Assembly (NCBI GenBank): GCA_947311845.1
Contig: CAMZMU010000020.1
Location: 37,276,952-37,340,951, forward strand
Length of the DNA: 64,000 bases
Direction of reading: 5' to 3'
DNA from: Poa pratensis
Taxonomy: Eukaryota > Streptophyta > Magnoliopsida > Poales > Poaceae
This document shows positions 1 through 10,130 of this stretch, one piece after another. Both the position numbers and the translations under genes were made by a program. The notes beneath the pieces are model-generated. The model saw nothing but the letters and a program-made list of their open reading frames with translations, searched no databases and had not been told where the DNA came from. How positions within the stretch are numbered: position 1 is the first letter of the stretch; each line of letters starts with the position of its first letter.

Positions 1-480
1 CGTGCGCGGTGGTATCTCCAGCCGCGGCCTGTTGCTGCCGGCGATGTGCTCGAGGACGAACGCAAGCGTGCGTCCTCGAGCGCCCCACCACCTCTTACGA
101 CCCTTTGAGTTCTTGCGGCCCTCCACCGGGCCGTTGCGGCCTTCGTCGGCCAGCTCGCGAGCGTGGCGCTGGAGGAAGAACTGCGTCCAGAACGCATGGC
201 TGGCCGGATCCCAGCGGGGATCCGCCGCCTGCTCGTCGGTGAGACCGGCGAGCACCTTCTGGATCGCCTCCACGCGGTCCGCCCTTCTGGCGGCGGAGGC
301 ACGGGAACGCCGCCCGCGCTCAGCACCCACGAGGCTTGGCCGCCGGAGGCGCCAGGGACGCGCATATCCGGCGGCGCGGGGTAGCCCGCCTCGTAGAGCA
401 TCCGCGCCTCCTCTTTGTGGAGGTGGTGGCGGCCGAAGCCGTTCGCGGCAGCGTCGTCGCCGGGGAAGCGCTCGGCCATG
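1..480 (-). pseudogene. GC-rich grass gene, partial at window edge, one frame shift
   Basis: No function is recognised. An ATG at 478-480 on the minus strand opens a reading frame beginning MAERFPGDDAAANGFGRHH. It continues with tyrosine/proline-rich text (EAGYPAPPDM) and a valine/proline stretch (GVPVPPPPEG). Around 282-288 the sensible frame shifts by one base. Downstream the text reads ADRVEAIQKVLAGLTDEQ, then a tryptophan/phenylalanine-rich stretch (HAFWTQFFLQRHARELADEG), then a basic region (GRKNSKGRKRWWGARG) that runs off position 1. The composition looks protein-coding and third positions are nearly all G or C. A TATA box lies 79 bases upstream of the ATG. I believe similar N-termini recur among Triticeae predicted proteins of a dispersed multicopy family, but I cannot verify this. 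The frame break implies a pseudogene or a sequence error. Plus-strand frames here are shadows. Confidence 0.55.
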
Positions 481-558
481 ATCTTGGTGTGGGCGAGAGA
501 GAAGAGCTTAAGGCGAGGGCGAGAGAGAGGTGCGGCTGTGCACGGCGAGGAGGCAGGA

Positions 559-565
559 TTTTATA
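559..565 (-). promoter_or_regulatory. TATA box of the left-edge minus-strand gene
   Basis: The minus strand reads CTATAAAATCC here, a near-consensus plant TATA box. It lies 79 bases upstream of the ATG at 480, a normal distance allowing a short 5' leader. Confidence 0.6.
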
Positions 566-801
566 GCGGCGTGGATGGCCAGACGGAGGGGCGGTGGCGC
601 GTCATTACTACGCCGCGTGCCCCGCGATTGGACACGTCGGCGACGGCCGTTCACTGGGCCGCCATTACTCCGGCAGCCTTTGACCGGCGCGGGAGCCGAG
701 AGGATGAGAAACGCCGCTCACGGGCGGTTCTCTTTCGCGCCTTTTCGCCCGCGTTGCTGACAGCGCTGGCCCACCGTTTTTTGTGCGACAGTTTCCCCCA
801 G

Positions 802-827
802 GCGGAACCCAATGGGCTGGGTTCCGC
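802..827. repeat. Perfect palindrome, 10-bp stem and 6-nt loop
   Basis: GCGGAACCCA is followed by ATGGGC and then TGGGTTCCGC, a perfect 10-bp inverted repeat. It lies in the GC-rich sequence upstream of the left-edge gene. Its role is unknown. Confidence 0.7.
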
Positions 828-844
828 GTGGGTGCACCGGCGCT

Positions 845-930
845 AAAACGGCGCTATTTGGTCTCCTGCGGGGGCGACTGGGAAAAAACGGCGCTATTTG
901 GACCAAAAAAACGCAAAACGGCGATATTTC
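845..930. repeat. Three spaced copies of AACGGCGCTATTTGG-like motif
   Basis: The motif occurs near 846-861 and 886-901, and in a diverged form (AACGGCGATATTT) near 916-930. Each copy is preceded by an A-run. It looks like a repeated regulatory or transposon-derived block. No protein reads through it. Confidence 0.5.
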
Positions 931-1651
931 TTGACCTGAGGGGCGCTGGGGGGATGAGTGAAGATGCCCTAACCCTCACTTCAACGTCATTGTGCTGCAT
1001 GCTTATATGCCCTCGTAAGGTTTAGCTATGTAGCCACGCGAATCTATAGATCTACACATCACTCGGGAGAAGGAGGGTAAGTCCATTTTGTTACAATTAA
1101 CATATCTTGAATCCAGCAATATCTTTTGTAGCAACCTATATTGTACAAAGTGCAAATTGCCCTTTTTTGCCAAACCGAAATTGTATTTTATAGACTTGAT
1201 TTAGTTGCATTTTTTTAGAAAGTGTAAGCCGTATTGTTTTTGAAAAGCGCAAGTTGCCCCTTTTTGAGGTCGATGTAGGCATAACAAAAATCGTGTCTGA
1301 ATCCAATTCATTTGCTCATGTTTCATGTACACAAGAAGGTAAGTAAGAAAAAAGATAACACGTTGTTTATGTGTTTGCTTCAGTTCTCCGTTAATTGTTT
1401 ATGTGTTTACTTCAGTTCGTTGATGTTGAATTGTGTTGCGCTGAAATTATTTTACAATGGGATGCAGACATATATAACCGCAAACTCAAAAAATAACCAA
1501 AATATAAGAGAGCTGTTTTAGCCCACGAAAACGTTTTATATTTGGGTACAAAGGTAGTAAAAACAGGTTTTTTTTTTTTGGATAATCATAATCCACTCTC
1601 TTTCTTGAGATCATCATAATCCACTCAAATAAGCAAAGCGTAATTAAGGTA

Positions 1652-1774
1652 CTCCCTCCGATCCATATTAGTGGGCATAGCTTTGTCTAAATTCATATGT
1701 ATCTAGTTAAGTATTTAGACTAGATACATGTGTATCTAGACAAAGTTGTGCCCACTAATATGGATCGGATGTAG
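1652..1774. mobile_element. Stowaway-type MITE, 123 bp, TA duplication
   Basis: Terminal inverted repeats of about 26 bp begin CTCCCTCCGATCCATATTAG on the left and match the reverse complement of the right end, with a few mismatches at the right tip. TA dinucleotides flank both ends (1650-1651 and 1775-1776), the Tc1/Mariner Stowaway signature. It lies 50 bp downstream of the stop codon of the first desaturase gene, so it may form part of that gene's 3' UTR. Confidence 0.85.
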
Positions 1775-1823
1775 TAGGTTATTATTCTGGAGCATGCACG
1801 TCAAACACACAGAAGTCGATCTC

Positions 1824-3326
1824 TCAGCCTACCATGACGTGTCTGTCGAAGATCCAACTGAAGCTGGCCGGCTTGAGCTCGCTACGCGCCGCCCTCTGGT
1901 GGGCCAGATCCTCCATCCTCCTGATCTTGGGTGGCAGCCCGCACACGTACTCCTGCGCGCGGCGGCCCTCGCCAGACAGCCCGGCGAGCTCCGCCACCCG
2001 CCACCTGCGCACGAAGTGCTCCACCAAATCGCCATAGTCCCTGGCCGTGTACACGCCGGCACGCTGCGCCACAGCGGAGAAGCGCGCGAACAGGCTGCCA
2101 TCGCGGCCGTCCGACATGAGCAGCCCCGGCATGGTGACCTTGCCGCGCATGACGTACGCCAGCGCGCGCACCATGCCGTCGGGGTCCACCTCGAAGAGCT
2201 TCGCGGACACCCTGGTGTAGCCCGCCTCGTGCCGCTTCTCGTCGGCGGCGATGATGCCGCATATCTTGGCGAGGGCCCTGTCGCCGTGCTGCCGGCGAGC
2301 CTCGCGGTGTGCACGTGGGAGATGAAGGTCGCGCGCTCCTGGAACGCGCCGTAGATCACGCTGTGGTAAGGGCTCTTGGGCACCAGCATTTCCTTCACGC
2401 CAAAACATCAGAATCATTATTTACATGGATAATTAATGCAAGTACATGTAGTCTGAATAATCAAGTACGAGCAACTTTATTCATTTATAATCAAGTACGT
2501 ACCATTCCGTTTCGAAGGAGGTGATGGACGGTGGTCTCGACCTGGCGCATGTCGACGCGGCCGGAGAGGTAGAGGTAGCGGTTGAGGAGGTCGCCGTGGC
2601 GGTTCTCCTCTGCGGTCCAGCCGCGCAGCCACTGCGCCCAGGGGAGGCTGCTGGCGCCCGTGTCGTCGGCGATGCCCTCGGTGCGGTTTCCCATGCTCTG
2701 GTACGAGGGAAGCGCCTCCTCCGTCACCATGTTGCCCACCAGGCACACCAGGACCTCGTGGGGCACGCCCGCGGCGCCATTCCTCAGCTTTGCCACGCCC
2801 TCCGTGAACGCGGCCAGCGCCTCGGCCTCTGACTCCCCGGGTGCCGCGGCGGAGCACGGCAGGAAGTCGTGCGGCTGCCACGAGGCCTCCACCGGGAGGA
2901 GCAGAGGGAGCATGTTTTCCTCCACCCAGCCGTTGAGTGACCGGACGACCTCCACGTGCTCCGGCGGCACCGGCGCGGCGCACTCCATGTTGACGATTCT
3001 CGACGGTGCCTCCACCGGCGCAGCTGCGACCGCGGTGCATCTCCTGGTCAAAGTGGCGGCACCAAAGTTAGTGGCCAACAAATGTTCGACGTACCCATGT
3101 GACTCGTAACTTTTATGCTTAAACGACTGACGGCGCGCATCAAATTCGAACTGAAATAACCAAGGATTCAAGGAACACTTGCATGGACCAGCCGCATGCA
3201 TAGATACCTAGGATTCGCAGGGCAGAGGATCCTGCCGAGCCGCGTAGCTCTGCCGGAGCCCATGTCGCTCTTGTTGGAGAAGCAAAGCTTGCTGGACGCG
3301 AGTGCTGCTAGCCCCATGGTTGCCAT
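1824..3326 (-). pseudogene. Acyl-[ACP] desaturase, plastid type, copy 1, one-base frameshift
   Basis: Plastid stromal di-iron enzyme of the stearoyl-ACP delta-9 desaturase family, which inserts a cis double bond into acyl-ACP. Three exons fit canonical splice sites: 3208-3326 (transit peptide, MATMGLAALASSKLCFSNK), 2503-3043 and 1824-2392. The reconstructed length is about 409 residues, normal for the family. All six expected iron ligands are present in motifs [25 protein letters not shown] and ADEKRHE, and the family C-terminus FSWIFDR is there. Compared with copy 2, one base is missing near 2291-2292, which shifts the frame after HTARLA and would truncate the protein before the second iron-binding helix pair. 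A TATA box sits upstream. It is a head-to-tail tandem duplicate of the gene at 5031-7780. The exact regiospecificity cannot be assigned. A sequencing error could mimic the single lesion. Confidence 0.9.
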
Positions 3327-3372
3327 TGATCTACGTTACTACTCGTGTCCTTGTTGAATTGTTTGGCGCACG

Positions 3373-3380
3373 TATATATA
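3373..3380 (-). promoter_or_regulatory. TATA box of desaturase copy 1
   Basis: CTATATATAC on the minus strand lies about 47 bases upstream of the ATG at 3326. A homologous box sits upstream of copy 2, so the duplication included the core promoter. Confidence 0.6.
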
Positions 3381-3773
3381 GGAGGATATGGCTATGGCAG
3401 AACTCATAAGTAATACTAGTTGTACCCTATGTAGGAGTAGATGGGAAAAGCCTAAGGAAGAGGCAAACCCCATGAATGCATCCCAGCGTCGAGACATCAA
3501 TGGCGCACATGCCTGATCACTACTCTCGGCATAGTATCGGCCGCAGTTTTCCAGTTCAAGCACGGCGGAACCGTAGATCCTGCCAGTCTCCATGTGCACG
3601 TTTAACTCCATGACGTACAAAAGAGAGCAACAACTGTGCGATCTACGATTCGGCAAATCTCCCAGTCGATCAAACGTTCGCTCACTAGTCTTATTGTCTT
3701 AAGGACGTGTTTGGATGACTGTCCAAGAGCTTTTGACCTTTGAGCTATGTTTGCTTACATGTAGCCTCATCTA
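3381..3773. other. Upstream region of desaturase copy 1
   Basis: No protein-like frame is seen. It probably holds the proximal promoter of copy 1, bounded upstream by the SINE insertion. The phrase 'gacatcaatggcgcacatgcctg' (3493-3515) recurs upstream of copy 2 (7932-7954), confirming that flanking promoter DNA was duplicated. Confidence 0.5.
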
Positions 3774-3789
3774 GATGAACAAGGGGCAT

Positions 3790-4084
3790 AGAGAACTTGT
3801 CTGTGACAAGATAGTTAGGAGGGTGGTTGTACCCACAGCCCTCCAGAGTTTGAATTCTAGATTTGACATAGCTGTTTCTGATTTGGGCGGAATATTCTTT
3901 AGTGGGAAACGACGTTCCCGTCAACAGCGAGGTTCCTGTGGTGACTTCGTCAATCTCAAGACCCGACCGCCGGCTCAATATTTTGGAGGTGCTCATAGAG
4001 GTAGGGTGTGCGTGCGTGCGTTCATAGGGGTGAGTGCGTGCATGTGTATGTTAGCATCTGCGTTGTACCGTGTTTCACAAAAAA
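3790..4084 (+). mobile_element. SINE, 295 bp, with 16-bp target duplication
   Basis: A perfect 16-bp direct repeat GATGAACAAGGGGCAT flanks the element (3774-3789 and 4085-4100). The 3' end is a short A-run. The head contains a plausible degenerate Pol III B box (GAGTTTGAATTCT, near 3847-3859) and an A-box-like stretch about 40 bp before it, as in tRNA-derived SINEs. The GT-rich tail (gtgcgtgcgtgcgttcatag) resembles tails common in Triticeae genomes. There is no coding capacity. Family assignment (Au-like or other) is not certain. Confidence 0.75.
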
Positions 4085-4100
4085 GATGAACAAGGGGCAT

Positions 4101-4847
4101 GTTTGGTCGCACTTCCTATATACCGCCGCCGCCCAAAGGATCAGGCAAACAGGCCGGCCCAAACAAGGTACATGTTTTGTCCTTTTATGTCAATTCTTTC
4201 TTTTTTCTTTTTCTTTTTTATTTCTACTTTACTTTTGTAAGGGTTTAAAAAACATTTTTTTAATGTTCATTTAAAAAAGTTTATATTTTGAAAATGTTCA
4301 GATTTGGAAAATGTATAATTTTGAAAAAATAGTTATCTTGATAATACACCGAGAGCTGCCAACTGGACCTATTACTTGGGCACATGTTAAAATTTTACTT
4401 AAGGAGCGGGTTAATTTGTTTCTTTATGAGCGCATACAGAATTTTCACGAGTCTTTTATACTACCTGAAAGTCTTCAATATTCTCACGTTCGAGCAATGT
4501 ACAAAGGAAAGAGGGCGCCGCAGTAGGAGTAGCATTAGGAATTAATACCCATTTATCGATTAAAAACACATGGAGTTCCAACGAGTAATGATAACTGGGA
4601 TTAATGTGATAGCAAATTTGTGCTATCCCTCTTTACACATCCCTATTAACGAGAGGTGAGGGGTTGGTGCATCACTTGAGGTGAAAGGAAGAAAGGCAGG
4701 TTATCAAGTCTAATAGGAAATAGAAGTCATAGCTTGTTCGACGGGTTTTCGATGCCCCTTTGATGGCATCGGATAATTAGCCTGTTCCGTCAGATGGTAG
4801 TGTCATATGCAAGAATTGTCAAAAACAAATGTGCCATATGCAAAGTA
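4101..4847. other. Intergenic, AT-rich, nothing recognised
   Basis: Contains an AT-rich block with repeated AAAATGTT/CATTTAAAAA strings (about 4190-4330). No coding pattern or clear element ends are seen. Confidence 0.4.
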
Positions 4848-4928
4848 CTCCCTCCATTTCAAATTAGGTGACATAAATTTGGTATAAAGTTGTAATAAAT
4901 CTGCCTCGCTTAATTTGTAATGAAGGAG
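4848..4928. mobile_element. Short Stowaway-like MITE, about 81 bp
   Basis: Starts CTCCCTCCATTTCAAATTAG after a TA, and ends with the degenerate inverted copy CTTAATTTGTAATGAAGGAG. The right-hand TA is missing, so this is a decayed copy. It lies about 100 bp downstream of desaturase copy 2. Confidence 0.5.
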
Positions 4929-5195
4929 AAACCCGCAGCAACGAAACGAAACTAATAAAACATGAAAAGTACTAACGCTTACTACTCCCAAGCGCAGCCC
5001 ACAGCGATGTCTAGCCATGATTAGCGCAGCTCAGCGCACCTTGACAGGCCTATCGAAGATCCAACTGAACTGGGCCGTACGGGCTTTGGTGCGGGCAGCC
5101 CTCTGGTGGGCCAGTTCCGTCATCCTCCGGATCTTGGGCGGCAGCCCGCACAAGTATTCCTGCGCGCGGCGGCCTTCGCCTGACAGCCCAGAGAG

Positions 5196-6461
5196 CACTG
5201 GCGGACCCAGAGGGTGGGCCGGATGGGCCGTTGCCCACCCAGAAATTTTGGAGATTTCTTTTTCCTACTAGGATTCCGACTCGAGAAACCATATTTCGGC
5301 CTCATACTACACTTGATCGACGAGCAGCCAGGCGAGCGAGCGATCAAGAGTTCCTCGAATGCTATGATCCTATCCAAGGAAAAAAATAGCGTGCTATCAA
5401 AAATAGCGTGGCCCTCCTCCAGAAGCTATACAAGATATAGCGTGATATAGCGAAGTTACATATAAAATAGCGTGATGAAAAAGTTGTAAGAAATAGCCCA
5501 AATATTAAGGATTTCAGCACTAAATGTTTTTCCAGAAACAATACATGCATAACCAGGTAACCATATTCAAATGTCAAGGCCAAATCCATGGCACGAATAC
5601 AAATGTGAGGCTTAAAACCATGAAAAGTAATAAACTAAAAGATAAATATTTTAAACTTTAATCAGAATCATTTACATCATCTTCAGAATAACTAGAAGAA
5701 CCAACAGATTGCCCGCCATCATCATCACCTAACGTTATTTTCAGACTTTTTGTTAGCGTAGCTATAACGTTACCACGTTTAGTGTGGTTTCGAACGTATA
5801 ACACGAAAATAGCGCCGTAGCGTCAACTTTAGGCTAAATATAGCGTAGCCTCTCCAAATACGCTATATCGTGCTATTAACCGGGAAATAGCGTGCTATTT
5901 TTTTCGTTGATCCTATCCTAACGCGGTCTAGCTCCAGCGCCGCCCGCACTCGCCGGCCTTCCCCTGCTGCTCGGCCGGTCGCCCGTCGTGCCGCTCGCTG
6001 CTTGGCTTCCGCGGCCACGTGACCAGGGCCGCAACACGCTAGCTTCCAGCACCTGATCGAGCACGCCAGCTAAATCCCCTACTTAGTTCTAATTTTTGCT
6101 TGTGCCGAAGCTAGAAGTGCTACGCTACTTGTCTTAATTGTTACTATTATGGACTGATATTTTTTCGAAATCCCCACGCCAGCTAAATCCCCTACTTAGT
6201 TCTAATATTTGCTTGTGTTTGCTGTAATTGTAGAATTGATTATGAAGAGAAATGGTGATAATGCAAGACTTTGTTCATGTTTTGAACTATTTGTGTAGGA
6301 ATCATGCACATTATAAATATATATTTAGTGAACTACAATGTTATGGATTCGACTGGCTATTTTTATTATTCATTTGACAAAATTTTATACTACATATATA
6401 GGCTCGTGAGATTTTTTTTGTTGTGTGCCCACCCTCCAATTTTTTTCTGGGTCCGCCACTG
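5196..6461. mobile_element. Non-autonomous hAT element in desaturase copy 2
   Basis: A perfect 8-bp target duplication CCAGAGAG (5188-5195 and 6462-6469) flanks terminal inverted repeats of about 15 bp: CACTGGCGGACCCAG on the left and CTGGGTCCGCCACTG on the right. These match apart from one base (CAC versus CAG). Both features are diagnostic of the hAT superfamily. Length is 1266 bp. No transposase-like frame is present. It contains a nested Mutator-like MITE (5376-5908) and a diverged tandem pair of a 45-bp block (about 6062-6106 and 6177-6220, cgccagctaaatcccctact). Confidence 0.9.
5376..5908. mobile_element. Mutator-like MITE nested in the hAT element
   Basis: A 10-bp direct repeat GATCCTATCC (5366-5375 and 5909-5918) flanks a 533-bp AT-rich element. 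Its ends are inverted: AAGGAAAAAAATAGC on the left, and the complement of AACGAAAAAAATAGC on the right. The interior repeats AATAGCGTG many times near both ends. A 10-bp duplication fits Mutator-type insertion. It has no coding capacity. Confidence 0.75.
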
Positions 6462-7847
6462 CCAGAGAGCTCCGCCACCCGCCACCTGCGCACGAAGTGC
6501 TCCACCAGATCGCCGTAGTCCCTCGCGGTGTACACGCCGACGCGCTCCGCCACCGCGGAGAACCGCTCGAACAGAGTCTCCTCGCCGCTGTCGCGCCCGT
6601 CCGACATGAGGAGCCCCGGCATGGTCACCTTGCCGTGCATGACGTACGCGAGCGCGCGCACCATGCCGTCCGGGTCAACCTCAAAGAGCTTCGCGGACGC
6701 CCTGGTGTAGCCCGCCTCGTGCCGCCTCTCGTCGGCGGCGATGGCGCCGCAGATCTTGGCGAGGGTGTGGTCGCCGTGCTGCCTGGCGAGCCTCCCCGTG
6801 TGGCCATGGGAGATGAAGGTCGCGCGCTCCTGGAACGCGCCGTAGATCACGCTGTGGTAGGGGCTATTGGGCACCAGCATTTCCTTCATCACGCCAAAAT
6901 AACAGAAAATACAGAATCATGGATTGATCAAGCATTCAAGCGCACTAGTCGAGTGGCAGCAGTGTCTGTCTGAATGGGCACGTACCATGCCGTTTCGGAG
7001 TAGGTGGTGGACGGTGGTCTCGACCTGGCGCATGTCGACGCGGCCGGAGAGGTAGAGGTAGCGGTTGAGGAGGTCGCCGTGCCGGTTCTCCTCTGCGGTC
7101 CAGCCGCGCAGCCACTGCGCCCAGGGGAGGCTGCTGGCGCCGGTCTCATCGGAGGCGCCTTCAGGGCGGTTTCCCATGGTCTGGTACGTGGGCAACGCCT
7201 CCTCCGTCACCATGTTGCCCACCAGGCAAACCAGGATCTCGTCCGGCACGCAGCTCGGCCACGGCCTCCGTGAACGCGGCCAGTGCCTCGGCCTCCGACT
7301 CCCCGGGCGCCGGAGCGGAGCACGGCAGGAAGTCGTGGGGCTGCCACGACGACTCCACGGGAGCGAGCAGAGGGAGCATGTTCTCCGCCACCCACCCGTT
7401 GAGCAACCGGAGGACCTCCACCTGCTCCCGCGGCACCGGCGCGAGCTCCATGTGGTTGGGCCCAGCTTTCGTTCTTGTCAGGCTTCTGCAATAGCGGATG
7501 CAAACATCAGCGTGCCTGCAGCTCAATAGCTGAACTGAAGCCTGAGCTGCCGCAGAATTCTACAGTGTGCTCGCTTTAATTCTACCTTATATGATTTATG
7601 TATATAAACAACCGTTCCAGATTTGATCTAGGAGCCCCAAGAAGAGGTGATTTTCAGATTTTACCTTGGATGTAGTGGGGAGAGAATCCGATTGATCCCC
7701 CCTCTTCTTGAGCTCGCGTCCATCTTGCTGGAGAAGCAGATTTTCGCGGACGCGCCTGTTGCCAGCCATAGCGTCGACATCGCAATTTACTTGCGTTCTT
7801 GTTGAATGTTCGAGCAAGGTTTTACATTACACCGACGCATATACAAA

Positions 7848-7855
7848 TATATATA
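7848..7855 (-). promoter_or_regulatory. TATA box of desaturase copy 2
   Basis: CTATATATAT on the minus strand, about 68 bases upstream of the ATG at 7780. It corresponds to the box of copy 1. Confidence 0.55.
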
Positions 7856-7880
7856 GGATGAAACATAAAGAACGGTACGG

Positions 7881-8450
7881 CACTACTCCGTAGATAAGAG
7901 GAAAACAGCAATTAAACATCAATTCCGTGAAGACATCAATGGCGCACATGCCTGTAAGGTCTAGAGGTCCAGTACGCACATAGACTTTTTTCATCAACCA
8001 CGAGTAAAGATCGAACAGAACGATGGGTTAGACTATATATGTCACGGTACGTGACATATCTCTTAACCAACTAAATTGAGGATCGATTATTGTGATCTCC
8101 CATTTATGGTTAGGGTTTGTAAATCTGTCTATATATTGACAAGCAATACAACGAGTCAACGACCCATGTGTGGTCTATTCTCTCAGACGATGTACTTCAT
8201 ACAGCATCCATGGGATGTCTGATCCTCAGCCCACGATAGGCATAAGCATGATTCCTTTTTAACCCATGTTAGTATACTGCTGACAGTATTTATTCCGTTC
8301 AAAACATGAACACGATAGTGAGGACACCCCATTTAAAATCTAAACGCTATAGCCTTTCCCAATTCCCAAATGTACAACTATGAGGGCAAAAGGTGGGAAT
8401 TCACTTTTTTCTTAATGAAAAATGTTGTCAGATAATATCGTTCAATGTCA
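7881..8450. other. Upstream of desaturase copy 2, no gene seen
   Basis: The first part shares phrases with the copy 1 promoter. The rest shows no coding pattern or clear element ends. Confidence 0.4.
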
Positions 8451-8611
8451 GTCCCTCCGTTTCTAAATGTAAGATGTTATAGATGTTTCACATGTTATCT
8501 AGCTGCATACTAAAATCAATAAACATACATATTAAAACGTGTCTAGATACATTTGTATACATGTGAATATGGACGAAGGCTAAAACATCTTTTATTTAAA
8601 AACTGAGGGAG
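8451..8611. mobile_element. Stowaway-like MITE, about 160 bp
   Basis: The left end GTCCCTCCGTTTCTAAATG and the right end CTTTTATTTAAAAACTGAGGGAG are degenerate inverted copies, with a TA on the right (8612-8613). The interior has the AAGATGTT...AACATCTT inverted pair typical of Triticeae Stowaway elements. Confidence 0.65.
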
Positions 8612-9016
8612 TAATATGCATGATACAACTGCTTATCCTCGTCTAAAGCACTACAGATATTTTCGGCTCCATCAAATAAATAGTTATTGAAAATCTTGGG
8701 ACTTAATTAGGAACTTAGCTCTCGTATTCGAATTACTGGAGCAATGAGATCCAGTCGCTAAACACATGATAACAGTAGCGTTACCTAATGATCAAAATGA
8801 TAGTAAATACACTTAAGTTGCAAAACTGAATGGTACATGATTAGAATGGTTACGAAAAATATCTACCATTTCACCTCGGTTGTTCACGGACAATGCCACA
8901 CAGTAGAAATATTACCACATAAATTAAATTACTTTTTGAAAATGCAAAAACAAACATCTCGACCTTTGTATCCTCGAATACACACGCCCATAGCTTTATT
9001 AGAGGGATGCCTAATT
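8612..9016. other. Intergenic AT-rich stretch, nothing recognised
   Basis: No coding frame, inverted repeat or duplication is noticed. Confidence 0.35.
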
Positions 9017-9262
9017 GTTGGAATATACCCTACATACATTAATAAAATTGTTATTATTCTAGCTCCATGTTTATTATAATACTTATTTTTGTTGAATTGT
9101 AATAGTTTTTATATGAGATTCTAAGTAAAACCTAATTACATGTATGTCTAGAATAATGAACACCAACCAGATCCCTAGTCATGCCTTTGAACTAGCTCAT
9201 GTCTTATTGATGGTCCTATTTTTTTCCCGTAGGTATAAGTAAAGTGTTACGAGGATGCCAAT
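9017..9262 (+). mobile_element. Degenerate Copia LTR fragment (BARE/Angela-like)
   Basis: Starts TGTTGGAATATACCCTACAT and continues with TTATTATT and later ATCCCTAGT...CTAGCTCATG phrases, in the order found in BARE1/WIS/Angela LTRs. Similarity is judged by eye from knowledge of those LTRs. No second LTR or internal region is seen, so it is a truncated relic. Confidence 0.55.
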
Positions 9263-9279
9263 AATAATAAAAGCACATT

Positions 9280-10130
9280 GTTTTAGAGAGAACATCGCAC
9301 TTTATTGATCACATAATGTCAATACAAAGTTCAAGCCAGATTAAACCGGGAATAACACAAACAGAAGTATTATAAATTGAGCATTCCGAAGAACAAGCTA
9401 AACGGTGTGTGATGACATTTGAAGATCTTAAAACACGCTTGAAGGAAGAGGAGCTGAAACCTCCTGCTAGAGCTTTGATATCTTTCACCACGGATCCAAC
9501 CTGAGACCGGTCCTGAGCCGACGAGGAGATGCGCTTGATCATCGTTAAGCAGTCAGAAACAATGAGAACATTCTAAAAGCCATGGTCGCCAAGAGTGGAC
9601 AGCGTCTGTCGGATGGCCAGACCTTCAGCCACCTTAGGATCAGGAAACGCTGTCAGTCCCTCACTGCATGAGAGAATGAAAACTTCGCGGGAAATCACGG
9701 ATCAAGGCACCCCATCCCATACGACCTTCAGCAGGGAAAAGAGCAGCATCGACATGCATACATACAGCACCTTCAGGTGGCGGTGACCATCGCGGAGCCG
9801 ATGCAGTGGAAGCATCAAAGATCCAGTGTCTTGCGTTGATCATATCCTGATGGTGCAGCTTCCGAGGGAATGATTCCTTTACCGAATCCCAAACAGCTCG
9901 GGCAAAAGGACATAGCGGGAAAGTGTGCCCAACCCTCTTCAGTCTGCCACATAAACAAACAACATTTGTCATTCGCTGGAACATGTCGATGCTTCATCTG
10001 ATGCCCAGTCGGTAAACAATCATGGGCCATACGCCACCGAATAATTTTCATCTTGTTCGGAGCCTGAATCGACCAAATGGACTTCCATTTCTTAGCTTCA
10101 ACGTCTCGGTCAGAGGACACCCCTTGACCC
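9280..10130 (-). mobile_element. 3' fragment of a LINE: zf-RVT and RNase H region
   Basis: Minus-strand frames give the zinc-binding reverse-transcriptase C-terminal region (KWKSIWSIQAPNKMKIIRW, then LPTGHQMKHRHVPANDKCC). An RNase H-like domain follows (VCMHVDAALFPAEGRMGWGA, with the first Asp visible) and then VGSVVKDIKALAGGF. Text jumps between frames near 9960, 9660 and 9540, and a segment between the two domains is missing. The element is a decayed, 5'-truncated LINE ORF2. The RNase H domain marks it as a different lineage from the LINE at 13,318. Confidence 0.75.

Larger units (their letters stand above)
566..1649. other. Upstream and intergenic sequence, no gene seen
   Basis: The first half (to about 960) is GC-rich and contains a 10-bp-stem palindrome (802-827) and three copies of a 15-bp motif (845-930). 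The rest is AT-rich with no coding pattern. Between about 1090 and 1290 there are three related phrases about short 'aagtgcaaattgccc'-like strings, probably decayed repeat. Predicted short frames here have no recognisable protein text. Confidence 0.5.
5031..7780 (-). pseudogene. Acyl-[ACP] desaturase, plastid type, copy 2, deletion plus hAT insertion
   Basis: Tandem paralogue of copy 1 with the same exon plan. Exon 1 is 7665-7780 (ATG at 7780, transit peptide start MSTLWLATGASAKICFSSK). Exon 2 is 6986-7485. Exon 3 is 6462-6883 continuing at 5031-5187 after an inserted element. Motifs [26 protein letters not shown] and ADERRHE keep the iron ligands, and the C-terminus [11 protein letters not shown] is intact. 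Two lesions kill it. First, 17 bases are missing in exon 2 near 7249-7250 compared with copy 1 (frameshift after AVAEL). Second, a hAT element interrupts exon 3 after residues AEL. Exon 3 otherwise keeps its frame across the insertion, so the insertion may be recent relative to decay. It carries three extra codons (SGEET region) relative to copy 1. Confidence 0.9.

Noticed and set aside
2..846. Several plus-strand ORFs up to 159 residues
   Set aside because: Arg/Pro/Ala-rich shadow frames of the GC-rich minus-strand gene.
3339..3656. 105-residue minus-strand ORF upstream of desaturase copy 1
   Set aside because: It spans the TATA box and promoter and has no recognisable text.
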